From Nitrospirota bacterium (GTDB lineage Bacteria; Nitrospirota; Nitrospiria; Nitrospirales; UBA8639), in the NCBI GenBank assembly GCA_003233615.1, contig QIMB01000188.1, forward strand, positions 1 to 5,468: DNA of 5,468 nt, in the 5' to 3' direction. Each line of letters opens with the position of its first letter. The first letter of the stretch is position 1. The notes below the pieces were generated by a model, which worked only from the letters and a program-made list of their open reading frames with translations, was not told the DNA's origin and ran no database searches. This document shows positions 1-4,569 of the stretch, one piece after another. The position numbers and the translations under genes are program-made.

Positions 1-70
1 AAGCGCCTTGAACAACTATGGGGGAAATCGTAAATAGAGAACAAATTAGGCTTACTTCCGTTGTAGATAC

Positions 71-91
71 CCACGGGTTCATGCCGCGTGG
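71..91. repeat. Short inverted repeat just past the transposase remnant's stop codon
   Basis: CCACG at 71-75 pairs perfectly with CGTGG at 87-91 across an 11-base loop. It lies 3 bases past the stop codon of the minus-strand transposase remnant (95-259). A competing 4-bp stem, TGCC/GGCA, is possible at 82-93. Elements of the IS200/IS605 group carry subterminal hairpins that their transposase recognises, so this could be a decayed right-end hairpin. Only the pairing is seen; the role is inferred. A 5-bp stem is easily met by chance. Confidence 0.3.
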
Positions 92-94
92 CAC

Positions 95-259
95 TTAAAA
101 TTCAAACGTGAGTTGCATGTGCCCTTTGTCCACTCGTTCTTGATGATCCACGTACCGCCTGATAACCGCCTCATTTAACCCAGCCGTCGACGAGAAAACC
201 CAGGCGGCCGCAACACGCCCCCGAATGTCCGCATGACACGGAAGCTTACAATACTCCAC
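95..259 (-). pseudogene. C-terminal remnant of a probable IS200/IS605-type (Y1, HUH) transposase
   Basis: The minus strand is open for 54 codons from a GTG at 257-259, directly after an in-frame TAG at 260-262, to a TAA at 95-97. The stretch VFSSTAGLNEAVIRRYVDHQ (residues 21-40) resembles the C-terminal helix of small IS200/IS605 TnpA proteins. Their usual pattern is a serine/threonine-glycine turn, then a helix carrying the catalytic tyrosine with a glutamine four residues later. Here these would be Tyr36 and Gln40. A charged tail rich in E, K and Q follows, also typical. Intact TnpA is about 130-150 residues and has an HUH metal-binding motif in its first half. That part is missing, and the sequence upstream of the TAG does not resume it, so this is a truncated, inactive relic. 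The family call rests on remembered motif similarity, not a search. It might instead be a chance open frame. Confidence 0.5.
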
Positions 260-291
260 CTACCCATTAACTCTGACAGCCGTGTTGTTAA

Positions 292-316
292 AGGAGGAAA
301 GCTTTAGCTTTCTCCT
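292..316 (-). terminator. Hairpin downstream of the FGE-like gene; possible terminator or IS end
   Basis: AGGAGGAAAGCT (292-303) pairs with AGCTTTCTCCT (306-316), giving an 11-bp stem with one bulged G and a very tight TT centre. The end of the loop would open a pair or two. Read on the minus strand it lies about 47 bases past the stop of the SUMF1-like gene and is followed by TTTAAC, a weak T tract. It could act as an imperfect intrinsic terminator for that gene. It also lies just upstream of the transposase remnant, so a decayed insertion-sequence end hairpin is an alternative. The stem is seen directly; the function is inferred. Confidence 0.35.
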
Positions 317-317
317 A

Positions 318-360
318 TGTTCATATCATGTGATTGACTGTCAGAAAGAACATGAGAACA
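318..360. repeat. Nested interrupted inverted repeat beside the FGE-like gene's stop codon
   Basis: TGTTC (318-322) pairs with GAACA (356-360), and TCATGT (326-331) pairs with ACATGA (350-355). The two stem segments are separated by a 3-base bulge (ATA) on one side only. Inside is a small palindrome, TGAC-T-GTCA (335-343). Together they could fold into one long imperfect hairpin directly past the stop codon (363-365) of the minus-strand gene. There is no T tract after it on either strand, so I do not call it a terminator. It may be an RNA 3'-end structure or chance. Confidence 0.35.
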
Positions 361-362
361 CA

Positions 363-1271
363 CTATGGGTTCGAAGATTTTGCGCAGCGGAAGCCGATGT
401 TGGCTGATCGTTCCCGGGGAAATGCTCCTCCTCGAGTGGCGGTTCGAAGCATAACGGGCAAGCTTTTCCATGATCCTCCACGCACGGATTTGTAGCGTCC
501 TGATTTAGGACCTGGCGGATTGCGTTCAGGCATGATGGGATAATAATCCGACCCGAACCAATCATTCGTCCATTCAGCGATGTTGCCCGACAAGTGATAT
601 ATACCCCATTCGCTTTTACCTTCTGGAAAACTATCCACGTTGGCTACCAGGGGAATTTCATGCACATGATACGCTCCAAAAACTGCAATGTCCTGTGACG
701 GATCCTGTGCGCCCCAAGGGAAAATATTTCCGGCAATTCCACGAGCGGCTTTTTCCCACTCGGCTTCGGAAGGAAGGCGCTTGCCTTGATCGAGACAAAA
801 GGCCTGAGCTTCCTCCCATGTCACGTACAGAGCTGGCCAGGGAGCCAAGGCTTGATCGGGGATAAAGTGAATGCTGATGAGATGCCAAATGAGCCCTCGC
901 AACTCTAGCGAGACCATTCGATCACTCCCTTGTAAAAACTGCAAGAATTCCCCAAGGGACACTTCGTATTGATCAAGCTGAAAGGCATCTAACCAAATAC
1001 GGCGTTGCGGAAACTCTGTGTTGTCATAATGTGATTCAAAGCTATGCCGATTGAGGTCTTCTCGATTGGTGCCCATCAAAAACCATCCGGCTCGAATCGA
1101 AACCATTGGTGAAGGCTTGGCGAAACTCGCGATTCCTTGTAGGCGGACATCGACCGCAGGAGGTGCGGCCTCCATGCTTCCCCATGCAGACAAGACACTC
1201 AGGATAACCAGACCAAGAGATAACCAAAAATTTTCCAGTGATGACAAGAGCAATCTTTTCGAGGATTTCAA
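363..1271 (-). CDS. Exported protein with formylglycine-generating-enzyme (SUMF1-like) domain
   Basis: This 302-residue protein has an export signal (basic KSSKR, then a hydrophobic stretch at residues 15-31) followed by one SUMF1/FGE-sulfatase fold. Family landmarks in order are FLMG (64-67), YEVSLGEFLQF (102-112), RLPSEAEWEKAARG (165-178), FPWG (184-187), GNIAEWTNDW (229-238), RGGSW (264-268) and GFRCA (293-297). True aerobic FGE oxidises a sulfatase cysteine to formylglycine using a cysteine pair near the C-terminus. Here the only cysteines are Cys159 and Cys296, and the segment after RGGSW has none. Sulfatase maturation is therefore unlikely, and a binding or partner role in the envelope is more plausible. 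The fold also occurs in NirV-like and other non-catalytic proteins. No sulfatase gene is nearby. The start is a TTG; the frame upstream holds no ATG or GTG before a stop at 1299-1301. The ribosome site is weak (GAAGG about 13 bases away), so the start is uncertain. It is transcribed divergently from the aminotransferase. Confidence 0.85.
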   Translation of the reverse strand: MKSSKRLLLSSLENFWLSLGLVILSVLSAWGSMEAAPPAVDVRLQGIASFAKPSPMVSIRAGWFLMGTNREDLNRHSFESHYDNTEFPQRRIWLDAFQLDQYEVSLGEFLQFLQGSDRMVSLELRGLIWHLISIHFIPDQALAPWPALYVTWEEAQAFCLDQGKRLPSEAEWEKAARGIAGNIFPWGAQDPSQDIAVFGAYHVHEIPLVANVDSFPEGKSEWGIYHLSGNIAEWTNDWFGSDYYPIMPERNPPGPKSGRYKSVRGGSWKSLPVMLRTATRGGAFPRERSANIGFRCAKSSNP

Positions 1272-1355
1272 CGTGATGGTCTCGCCTTCTTGCAGGGATT
1301 AGCGATAGGATGATTGCTGAATCTGATCTTGCACAGTGTATGTGACCAGCACTTT

Positions 1356-1384
1356 TTGGGACAAGATTATCTTGTTAAGATAGT
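1356..1384 (+). promoter_or_regulatory. Weak candidate promoter for the aminotransferase, overlapping a palindrome
   Basis: TTGGGA (1356-1361) and GATAGT (1379-1384) each match four of six bases of the -35 and -10 consensus, with a 17-base spacer. They lie about 65 bases upstream of the GTG at 1449. The 7-1-7 palindrome at 1361-1375 fills most of the spacer, where a bound regulator would affect polymerase. The hexamer matches are modest and other placements are possible, for example TATAAG at 1390-1395 without a good -35. This is a suggestion only. Confidence 0.25.
1361..1375. repeat. Perfect 7-1-7 palindrome (operator-like) between divergent genes
   Basis: ACAAGAT (1361-1367), one central T, and ATCTTGT (1369-1375) form a perfect dyad of seven-base arms. 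It sits near the middle of the 177-base region between the divergently transcribed SUMF1-like gene and the aminotransferase. Short dyads of this size are typical binding sites for dimeric bacterial regulators. No regulator gene is in the window and I do not recognise the motif, so the bound protein is unknown. The symmetry is seen; the operator role is inferred. Confidence 0.45.
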
Positions 1385-1393
1385 GGACGTATA

Positions 1394-1409
1394 AGAGGGG
1401 TATACCTCT
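1394..1409. repeat. Second dyad in the divergent intergenic region
   Basis: AGAGG (1394-1398) and CCTCT (1405-1409) are inverted repeats around GGTATA, and the central GGTATACC (1399-1406) is itself a perfect 8-base palindrome. It lies 18 bases past the 7-1-7 palindrome and about 40 bases before the GTG at 1449, so it would fall in the 5' leader of the aminotransferase message or next to its promoter. It could be a second operator half-site or a small leader hairpin. It may also be chance. Confidence 0.3.
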
Positions 1410-1448
1410 GATGTCCATAGAAGAATAGAGTAAACGAAAGGGCATTTC

Positions 1449-1559
1449 GTGAGTTTAGGTGAAAATCAGCGATTAGCTGCACTGGGACAATCCGAAATTC
1501 GAGCGATGACATTAGCATACGCAAGCGCAAGGAATCAACTTGGCTCAAGGTGTCTGTGA
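1449..1559 (+). pseudogene. Out-of-frame N-terminus of the aminotransferase (frameshifted segment)
   Basis: From a GTG at 1449 (SD-like GAAAGGG at 1436-1442, six-base spacer) the frame reads 27 codons, starting MSLGENQRLAALGQSEIRAM. This matches what I expect at the N-terminus of this aminotransferase group, where a SEIRAMT-type helix precedes the GINLAQGVCDT segment. The expected continuation, GINLAQGVCDT, is encoded in the next frame from 1531. The present frame instead runs on as unrelated residues to a TGA at 1557-1559. Joining the two frames at about 1530, with one base removed or two added, gives a protein of about 394 residues, the usual family size. The break is therefore a mutation, an assembly or sequencing indel, or much less likely a recoding site. 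ATG at 1506 is another in-frame start. Confidence 0.65.
1529..1533 (+). promoter_or_regulatory. SD-like site before the internal TTG start at 1540
   Basis: AAGGA at 1529-1533 is followed by a six-base spacer and the TTG at 1540, the only usable start for the intact downstream frame. In-frame stops at 1507 and 1513 prevent any further extension. The site lies inside the N-terminal fragment, which terminates at 1557-1559, so ribosomes finishing the fragment could restart here. It may be a coincidence of coding sequence. Confidence 0.35.
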
Positions 1560-2631
1560 CACTGGAGTTCCCAAGCTGGTTCTTGAAGCTGCGAAACAGG
1601 CTATGGATGAAGGATTGAATACGTACACCCGCTACGATGGGCTTGTCGAACTGAGACAGGCATTAGCCCAACGAATGAAAGCGTTCAATCACATGACCGT
1701 CGATCCAGACACTGAGGTTACAGTCAGCGCTGGTGCGACCGGCGCGTTTCATTGTGCGTGTATGGCTCTCTTAGAGCCAGGTGATGAAGTGATTCTCTTT
1801 GAACCCTATTATGGCTATCACCTGAGTACGATAGTAGCTGTGGAAGCCGTGCCAAAATTCGTTTCATTACAAACACCGGACTGGTGTTTGTCGCTGGATG
1901 ACCTAGAACAGGCTGTGACGGACCGAACCAAAGCCATAGTCCTCAATAGTCCCGGCAATCCTTCGGGTAAGGTGTTTTCTGTTGAAGAACTCCAGGCCAT
2001 TGCGAATATTGCCAGACAGCATGATCTGTTTATTTTTACTGACGAAATGTATGAATACTTCGTTCATGATGGCTGCACACATGTCAGTATCGCTTCTCTC
2101 CCCGATATGGCTGACCGCACCATTACGATTTCAGGTTATTCCAAAACATTCAGCATCACAGGTTGGCGAATTGGACATGCCGTTGCAGCGCCAAGATGGT
2201 CATCTGTGATCGGGGCCATGAATGATTTGGTCTATGTCTGCGCTCCTGCGCCATTGCAATATGGTGTTGCGGTGGGCATTCAAACATTAGATGCCGTGTT
2301 CTATCAGGAACTCCAACGTTCATTTCAGCGTAAACGCGATCGGTTTTGTCAGGTATTACAAGAGCTTGGTTTGTCCCCAACCATTCCCCAGGGGGCGTAT
2401 TATGTGTTAGCTGATGTGAGTCGCTTTCCAGGAACAACGGGCAAAGAACGCGCAATGTATCTTCTAGAAAAGACCGGCGTGGCTGGTGTCCCAGGGGAAG
2501 CCTTTTTTCAAGAAAACAAAGGTGCTTCGTACATTCGCTTTAGCTTCGCCAAAACTGATGCAGTTGTAGATATGGCATGTGAACGCTTACAAAAACTGAA
2601 GTCAAAAAACGGAAGGCAGGAGTTGCGATGA
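1540..2631 (+). CDS. Class I/II pyridoxal-phosphate-dependent aminotransferase (N-terminally frameshifted)
   Basis: This is a cytosolic PLP enzyme of fold type I, transferring an amino group between an amino acid and a 2-oxo acid. The substrate cannot be read from sequence; an aspartate- or methionine-type class I enzyme is likely. Numbered from the TTG (363 residues), the cofactor and substrate landmarks are SAGATGAF (63-70, phosphate-side loop), NSPGNPSG (136-143, Asn140), FTDEMYE (166-172, Asp168 and Tyr171), SGYSKTFSITGWRIG (198-212, Schiff-base Lys202 and Arg210) and YIRFSF (331-336, Arg333 for the substrate carboxylate). All key residues are present. The protein is about 30 residues short at the N-terminus. 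Those residues are encoded in another frame from 1449, with the break near 1530. Started at TTG it would keep AQG of the N-terminal loop but lose the first helix, which usually helps close the active site. It converges on ruvB. Confidence 0.85.
   Translation: MAQGVCDTGVPKLVLEAAKQAMDEGLNTYTRYDGLVELRQALAQRMKAFNHMTVDPDTEVTVSAGATGAFHCACMALLEPGDEVILFEPYYGYHLSTIVAVEAVPKFVSLQTPDWCLSLDDLEQAVTDRTKAIVLNSPGNPSGKVFSVEELQAIANIARQHDLFIFTDEMYEYFVHDGCTHVSIASLPDMADRTITISGYSKTFSITGWRIGHAVAAPRWSSVIGAMNDLVYVCAPAPLQYGVAVGIQTLDAVFYQELQRSFQRKRDRFCQVLQELGLSPTIPQGAYYVLADVSRFPGTTGKERAMYLLEKTGVAGVPGEAFFQENKGASYIRFSFAKTDAVVDMACERLQKLKSKNGRQELR
2618..2622 (+). promoter_or_regulatory. Strong SD before the small ORF that overlaps the aminotransferase stop
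   Basis: AGGAG at 2618-2622 stands five bases before the ATG at 2628, which overlaps the aminotransferase TGA as ATGA. This arrangement is typical of translational coupling in operons. It lies within aminotransferase codons, so chance is possible. Confidence 0.35.
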
Positions 2632-2732
2632 AAGACGACGGGGGACGAGGCTCAAAGAAGGAGAACTTCGTTAGATATTGCGAGAAAAAAGATCTGCAGT
2701 TTTGCCGAAGTGTTGCAGAGCTTTCTGAGTAA
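2628..2732 (+). CDS. Small 34-codon ORF coupled to the aminotransferase, antisense to the ruvB end
   Basis: This ORF has an ATG at 2628-2630 overlapping the preceding TGA (ATGA), a good SD (AGGAG, five-base spacer) and 34 codons ending at TAA 2730-2732. The peptide begins MKDDGGRGSKKENF and is strongly charged at its start. I recognise no family. From 2671 it lies antisense to the last 20 or so codons of ruvB, which constrains its sequence and makes real coding less likely over that part. One reading is that a downstream operon partner was once here and was cut off when ruvB came to lie next to it, leaving only the start. The other is a fortuitous frame. I favour a remnant or chance over a working gene. 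Confidence 0.25.
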   Translation: MKDDGGRGSKKENFVRYCEKKDLQFCRSVAELSE

Positions 2733-3684
2733 TTTGACGGCCACGTGCGGTCCGATCAAGATAGCCGGATTGTAGAAGATAGGGTTCATGCACATCCTCT
2801 AATGTCGCCTTTTCTTCCTGAACTGCAGCAGCCAGAGCTTCAATGCCCACTGGTCCACCCTTAAACTTTTCAATGATGGTCAACAAAATTTTACGATCCA
2901 TTTCGTCGAATCCAGCCTGATCCACTTGTAACCATTGTAACGCTTCTTGCGCAACGGCCTGGGTAATGCGTCCGTGTGCTTTGACTTCGGCAAAATCACG
3001 GACGCGTTTGATGAGACGATTGGCAATACGTGGGGTGCCACGAGCCCGTCTCGCAATTTCTCCGGCTGCGTCTTCATCGATCTGTACATTCAATACATGA
3101 GCTGATCGGGAAATGATCACTTGTAATTCTTCGGGCTGATAAAAATCCAAGCGGTAGATCAATCCAAAACGCTCTCGAAGGGGAGAGGTGAGCGCGCCCG
3201 CCCGTGTTGTGGCTCCAATGAGCGTGAAAGGCGGAAGGTCTAACTTCATGGTACGTAAGGAAGGACCTTGTCCGATGACCAGGTCAATTTGATAATCCTC
3301 CATCGCTGGATAGAGCGCCTCTTCAGCAGCTGGAGGAAGGCGATGAATTTCATCAATGAACAAGACATCTCGTGGTTGGAGATTGGACAAAATGGCTGCG
3401 AGATCTCCGGCATGGGTCAGAACAATGCCCGATGTCGAACGGATGGTCCCTCCCATTTCTTTGGCGATGATATGAGCAATAGTTGTTTTCCCCAGTCCAG
3501 GCGGGCCATAGAAAATGGCATGGTCCAGCGATTCTCCACGTCCAAGTGCAGCATCAATACAGACCCTGAGCGATTCCTTCATGCGCTCTTGGCCTATGTA
3601 CTCACGCAAATGCTGGGGGCGCAATGTTCCTTCAAGGCTCTGCTCTTCCTCAAGGACATGAGTGGCCAGAATGCGGTCTTCCAT
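2671..3684 (-). CDS. ruvB: Holliday junction branch migration DNA helicase RuvB
   Basis: RuvB is the AAA+ motor that, as hexameric rings on RuvA, drives branch migration of Holliday junctions in recombinational repair; RuvC then cuts them. The 337 residues match the usual family length. Visible motifs are LRPQHLREYIGQE (21-33, typical N-terminus), Walker A GPPGLGKT (60-67), Walker B DVLFIDEIH (106-114, Asp111 and Glu112), sensor 1 GATTRAG (157-163), SPLRERFG (167-174) with the arginine finger at Arg170, sensor 2 GTPRIANRL (216-224), and the C-terminal winged-helix end with RTARGR (311-316) that contacts DNA. The ATG is the only good start, since the frame closes upstream at 3727-3729. Its ribosome site is weak. 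Often ruvB follows ruvA and ruvC; here neither is in the window. The gene before it on the same strand is an unrelated exported protein 151 bases away. No clear LexA site is visible. Confidence 0.97.
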   Translation of the reverse strand: MEDRILATHVLEEEQSLEGTLRPQHLREYIGQERMKESLRVCIDAALGRGESLDHAIFYGPPGLGKTTIAHIIAKEMGGTIRSTSGIVLTHAGDLAAILSNLQPRDVLFIDEIHRLPPAAEEALYPAMEDYQIDLVIGQGPSLRTMKLDLPPFTLIGATTRAGALTSPLRERFGLIYRLDFYQPEELQVIISRSAHVLNVQIDEDAAGEIARRARGTPRIANRLIKRVRDFAEVKAHGRITQAVAQEALQWLQVDQAGFDEMDRKILLTIIEKFKGGPVGIEALAAAVQEEKATLEDVHEPYLLQSGYLDRTARGRQITQKALQHFGKTADLFSRNI

Positions 3685-3799
3685 CTTATGTCGGGTCTTT
3701 ATGGGATGAGGAGGTGAGTCTAGTTTTCAACATGATTGGCAAGAATCGAGGGAGGGTACTCCTGTAGCGACGAAAAAATATGAGAGAGAAGAAACGCTG

Positions 3800-3831
3800 C
3801 ACGACAAGATGTGGTCGAGAGTCGTGTCGTG
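3800..3831. repeat. 7-bp inverted repeat between the exported-protein gene and ruvB
   Basis: CACGACA (3800-3806) pairs perfectly with TGTCGTG (3825-3831) around an 18-base loop, starting 5 bases past the stop codon (3836-3838) of the minus-strand exported-protein gene. On that strand a run of six T follows, but only about 20 bases further on (complement of 3774-3779), so this is not a standard intrinsic terminator. It might be a 3'-end structure that partly separates that gene from ruvB, or chance. Confidence 0.3.
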
Positions 3832-3835
3832 TTGC

Positions 3836-4393
3836 TTAGAATCCCGAGAAGAGATCTTGACAGCCCAAACAAAACTCGACATTCACGCCCTTGCCGAGAT
3901 AGTTCACGAGAAATCCCTTTTCTTCGTATAACATCCGAGCTCCCATAATACCCTCATTCGGGAAGTCTTCTGGCCCTAGAAGGTCCCGAATTTCTTTTAA
4001 GGTCTGGGCTTTCAAAATATGACGAAAAATACCTCGCACTTTATGGGCAAACCGGTCTGTGATAAAAATTAAATCGACTTTTCCGTCCGTAATGCGGACT
4101 CCGGCCATGGTCCCTGTGGGATTGTCTTTGTCCCATAACAAAATAAACGTGCCTTCTTGTTCTGCTCGCACACCAGCCAGTCGTTGTTCAACCAGTGCTT
4201 CAACAGCTTTGGCTTCAGAATCACCCAGTTTGACGCGAAAGAGGGAAATATCTTTGGCGTCAACGTCCTTGGCACGCTCGACACTATTGCGAGTGAGTTC
4301 ATACTTCGCTCCCCATGTGGTGGGAATGAACAAGAGAAGTTGAAAGGCCAGTATGAGGCATGGCCAAAACCATATGCGTGTCACATTCTTCAT
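3836..4393 (-). CDS. Exported protein of unknown function (185 aa)
   Basis: I do not recognise this protein. Residues 1-29 form a clear signal peptide: MKNVTR, a hydrophobic core WFWPCLILAFQLLLFIP, then a WGA/K cleavage site. Cys12 lies inside the core and is not a lipobox, so the mature protein of about 156 residues should be periplasmic or secreted. It has no other membrane segment. Residues 52-75 (FRVKLGDSEAKAVEALVEQR) and 131-172 (LKEIRDLLGPED, then YEEKGFLVNYLGKGVNVEFCLG) look like two related halves. Each has a short helix-plus-glycine element leading into beta strands, faintly like SmpA/BamE-type small envelope domains. That likeness is inference. Cys175 and Cys178 form CLGC near the C-terminus and could be a disulfide or metal/redox pair. 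The ATG has a good ribosome site (AAGAGGA, complement of 4399-4405). It lies upstream of ruvB on the same strand and is divergent from uvrA. Confidence 0.75.
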   Translation of the reverse strand: MKNVTRIWFWPCLILAFQLLLFIPTTWGAKYELTRNSVERAKDVDAKDISLFRVKLGDSEAKAVEALVEQRLAGVRAEQEGTFILLWDKDNPTGTMAGVRITDGKVDLIFITDRFAHKVRGIFRHILKAQTLKEIRDLLGPEDFPNEGIMGARMLYEEKGFLVNYLGKGVNVEFCLGCQDLFSGF

Positions 4394-4398
4394 GAAAT

Positions 4399-4405
4399 TC
4401 CTCTT
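4399..4405 (-). promoter_or_regulatory. Ribosome binding site of the exported-protein gene
   Basis: On the minus strand AAGAGGA (complement of 4399-4405) lies five bases before the ATG at 4391-4393. It fixes this start, which also gives a well-formed signal peptide. Confidence 0.6.
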
Positions 4406-4483
4406 GAAATAGGGAAATAAATAGTAGGAATGGATGACGAAAATATTAGAGAAGAATTGTCTCGACTTTCAGAACATTCGGAA

Positions 4484-4529
4484 CCTGAAATATTGTATCC
4501 GACCCCTCGTTCGAGGGTCAATTCTCAGG
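4484..4529. repeat. Nested inverted repeat upstream of uvrA
   Basis: An inner hairpin, GACCC-C-TCG (4501-4509) against CGAGGGTC (4512-4519), has eight pairs with one bulged C and a minimal loop. It is enclosed by CCTGA (4484-4488) and TCAGG (4525-4529). Neither strand has a T run after it, so it is not a terminator. It lies in the 176-base region between the divergent exported-protein gene and uvrA, 40 bases before the uvrA start. It may fold in the uvrA leader RNA if transcription begins upstream. The pairing is seen; any function is open. Confidence 0.4.
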
Positions 4530-4569
4530 GCCTCTATCCTCTCATGTCTGTATGATATACTCCCGTCCC

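Noticed and set aside
1..33. A short open frame at the left edge (KRLEQLWGKS then stop), possibly the end of an upstream gene.
   Set aside because: Ten codons are too few to support, and another frame is equally open there.
1051..1302. Plus-strand open frame of 83 codons opposite the start of the SUMF1-like gene.
   Set aside because: It lies antisense to the signal-peptide and early domain coding region, and its translation has no recognisable motif.
1551..1560. CTG TGA C at the end of the out-of-frame N-terminal segment recalls the RF2-type +1 recoding site (CTT TGA C).
   Set aside because: The conserved GINLAQGVCDT residues are encoded in the downstream frame already from 1531. A shift at 1557 would replace them with unrelated residues, so the break lies near 1530 and is not RF2-like recoding.
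2632..2670. Looked for a shared intrinsic terminator between the convergent aminotransferase and ruvB.
   Set aside because: No stem of useful length and no T tract occurs in the 39 bases on either strand.
4059..4420. Plus-strand open frames opposite the exported-protein gene.
   Set aside because: The minus-strand gene has a good ribosome site and signal peptide; the opposite frames have low-complexity serine-rich translations typical of shadows.
4472..4484. GAAC-N5-GAAC upstream of uvrA, considered as an SOS (LexA) box.
   Set aside because: The alphaproteobacterial-type box is a direct repeat with a seven-base gap and the Gram-positive type is inverted (GAAC-N4-GTTC). This spacing and orientation fit neither, and no CTGT-N8-ACAG site is present.
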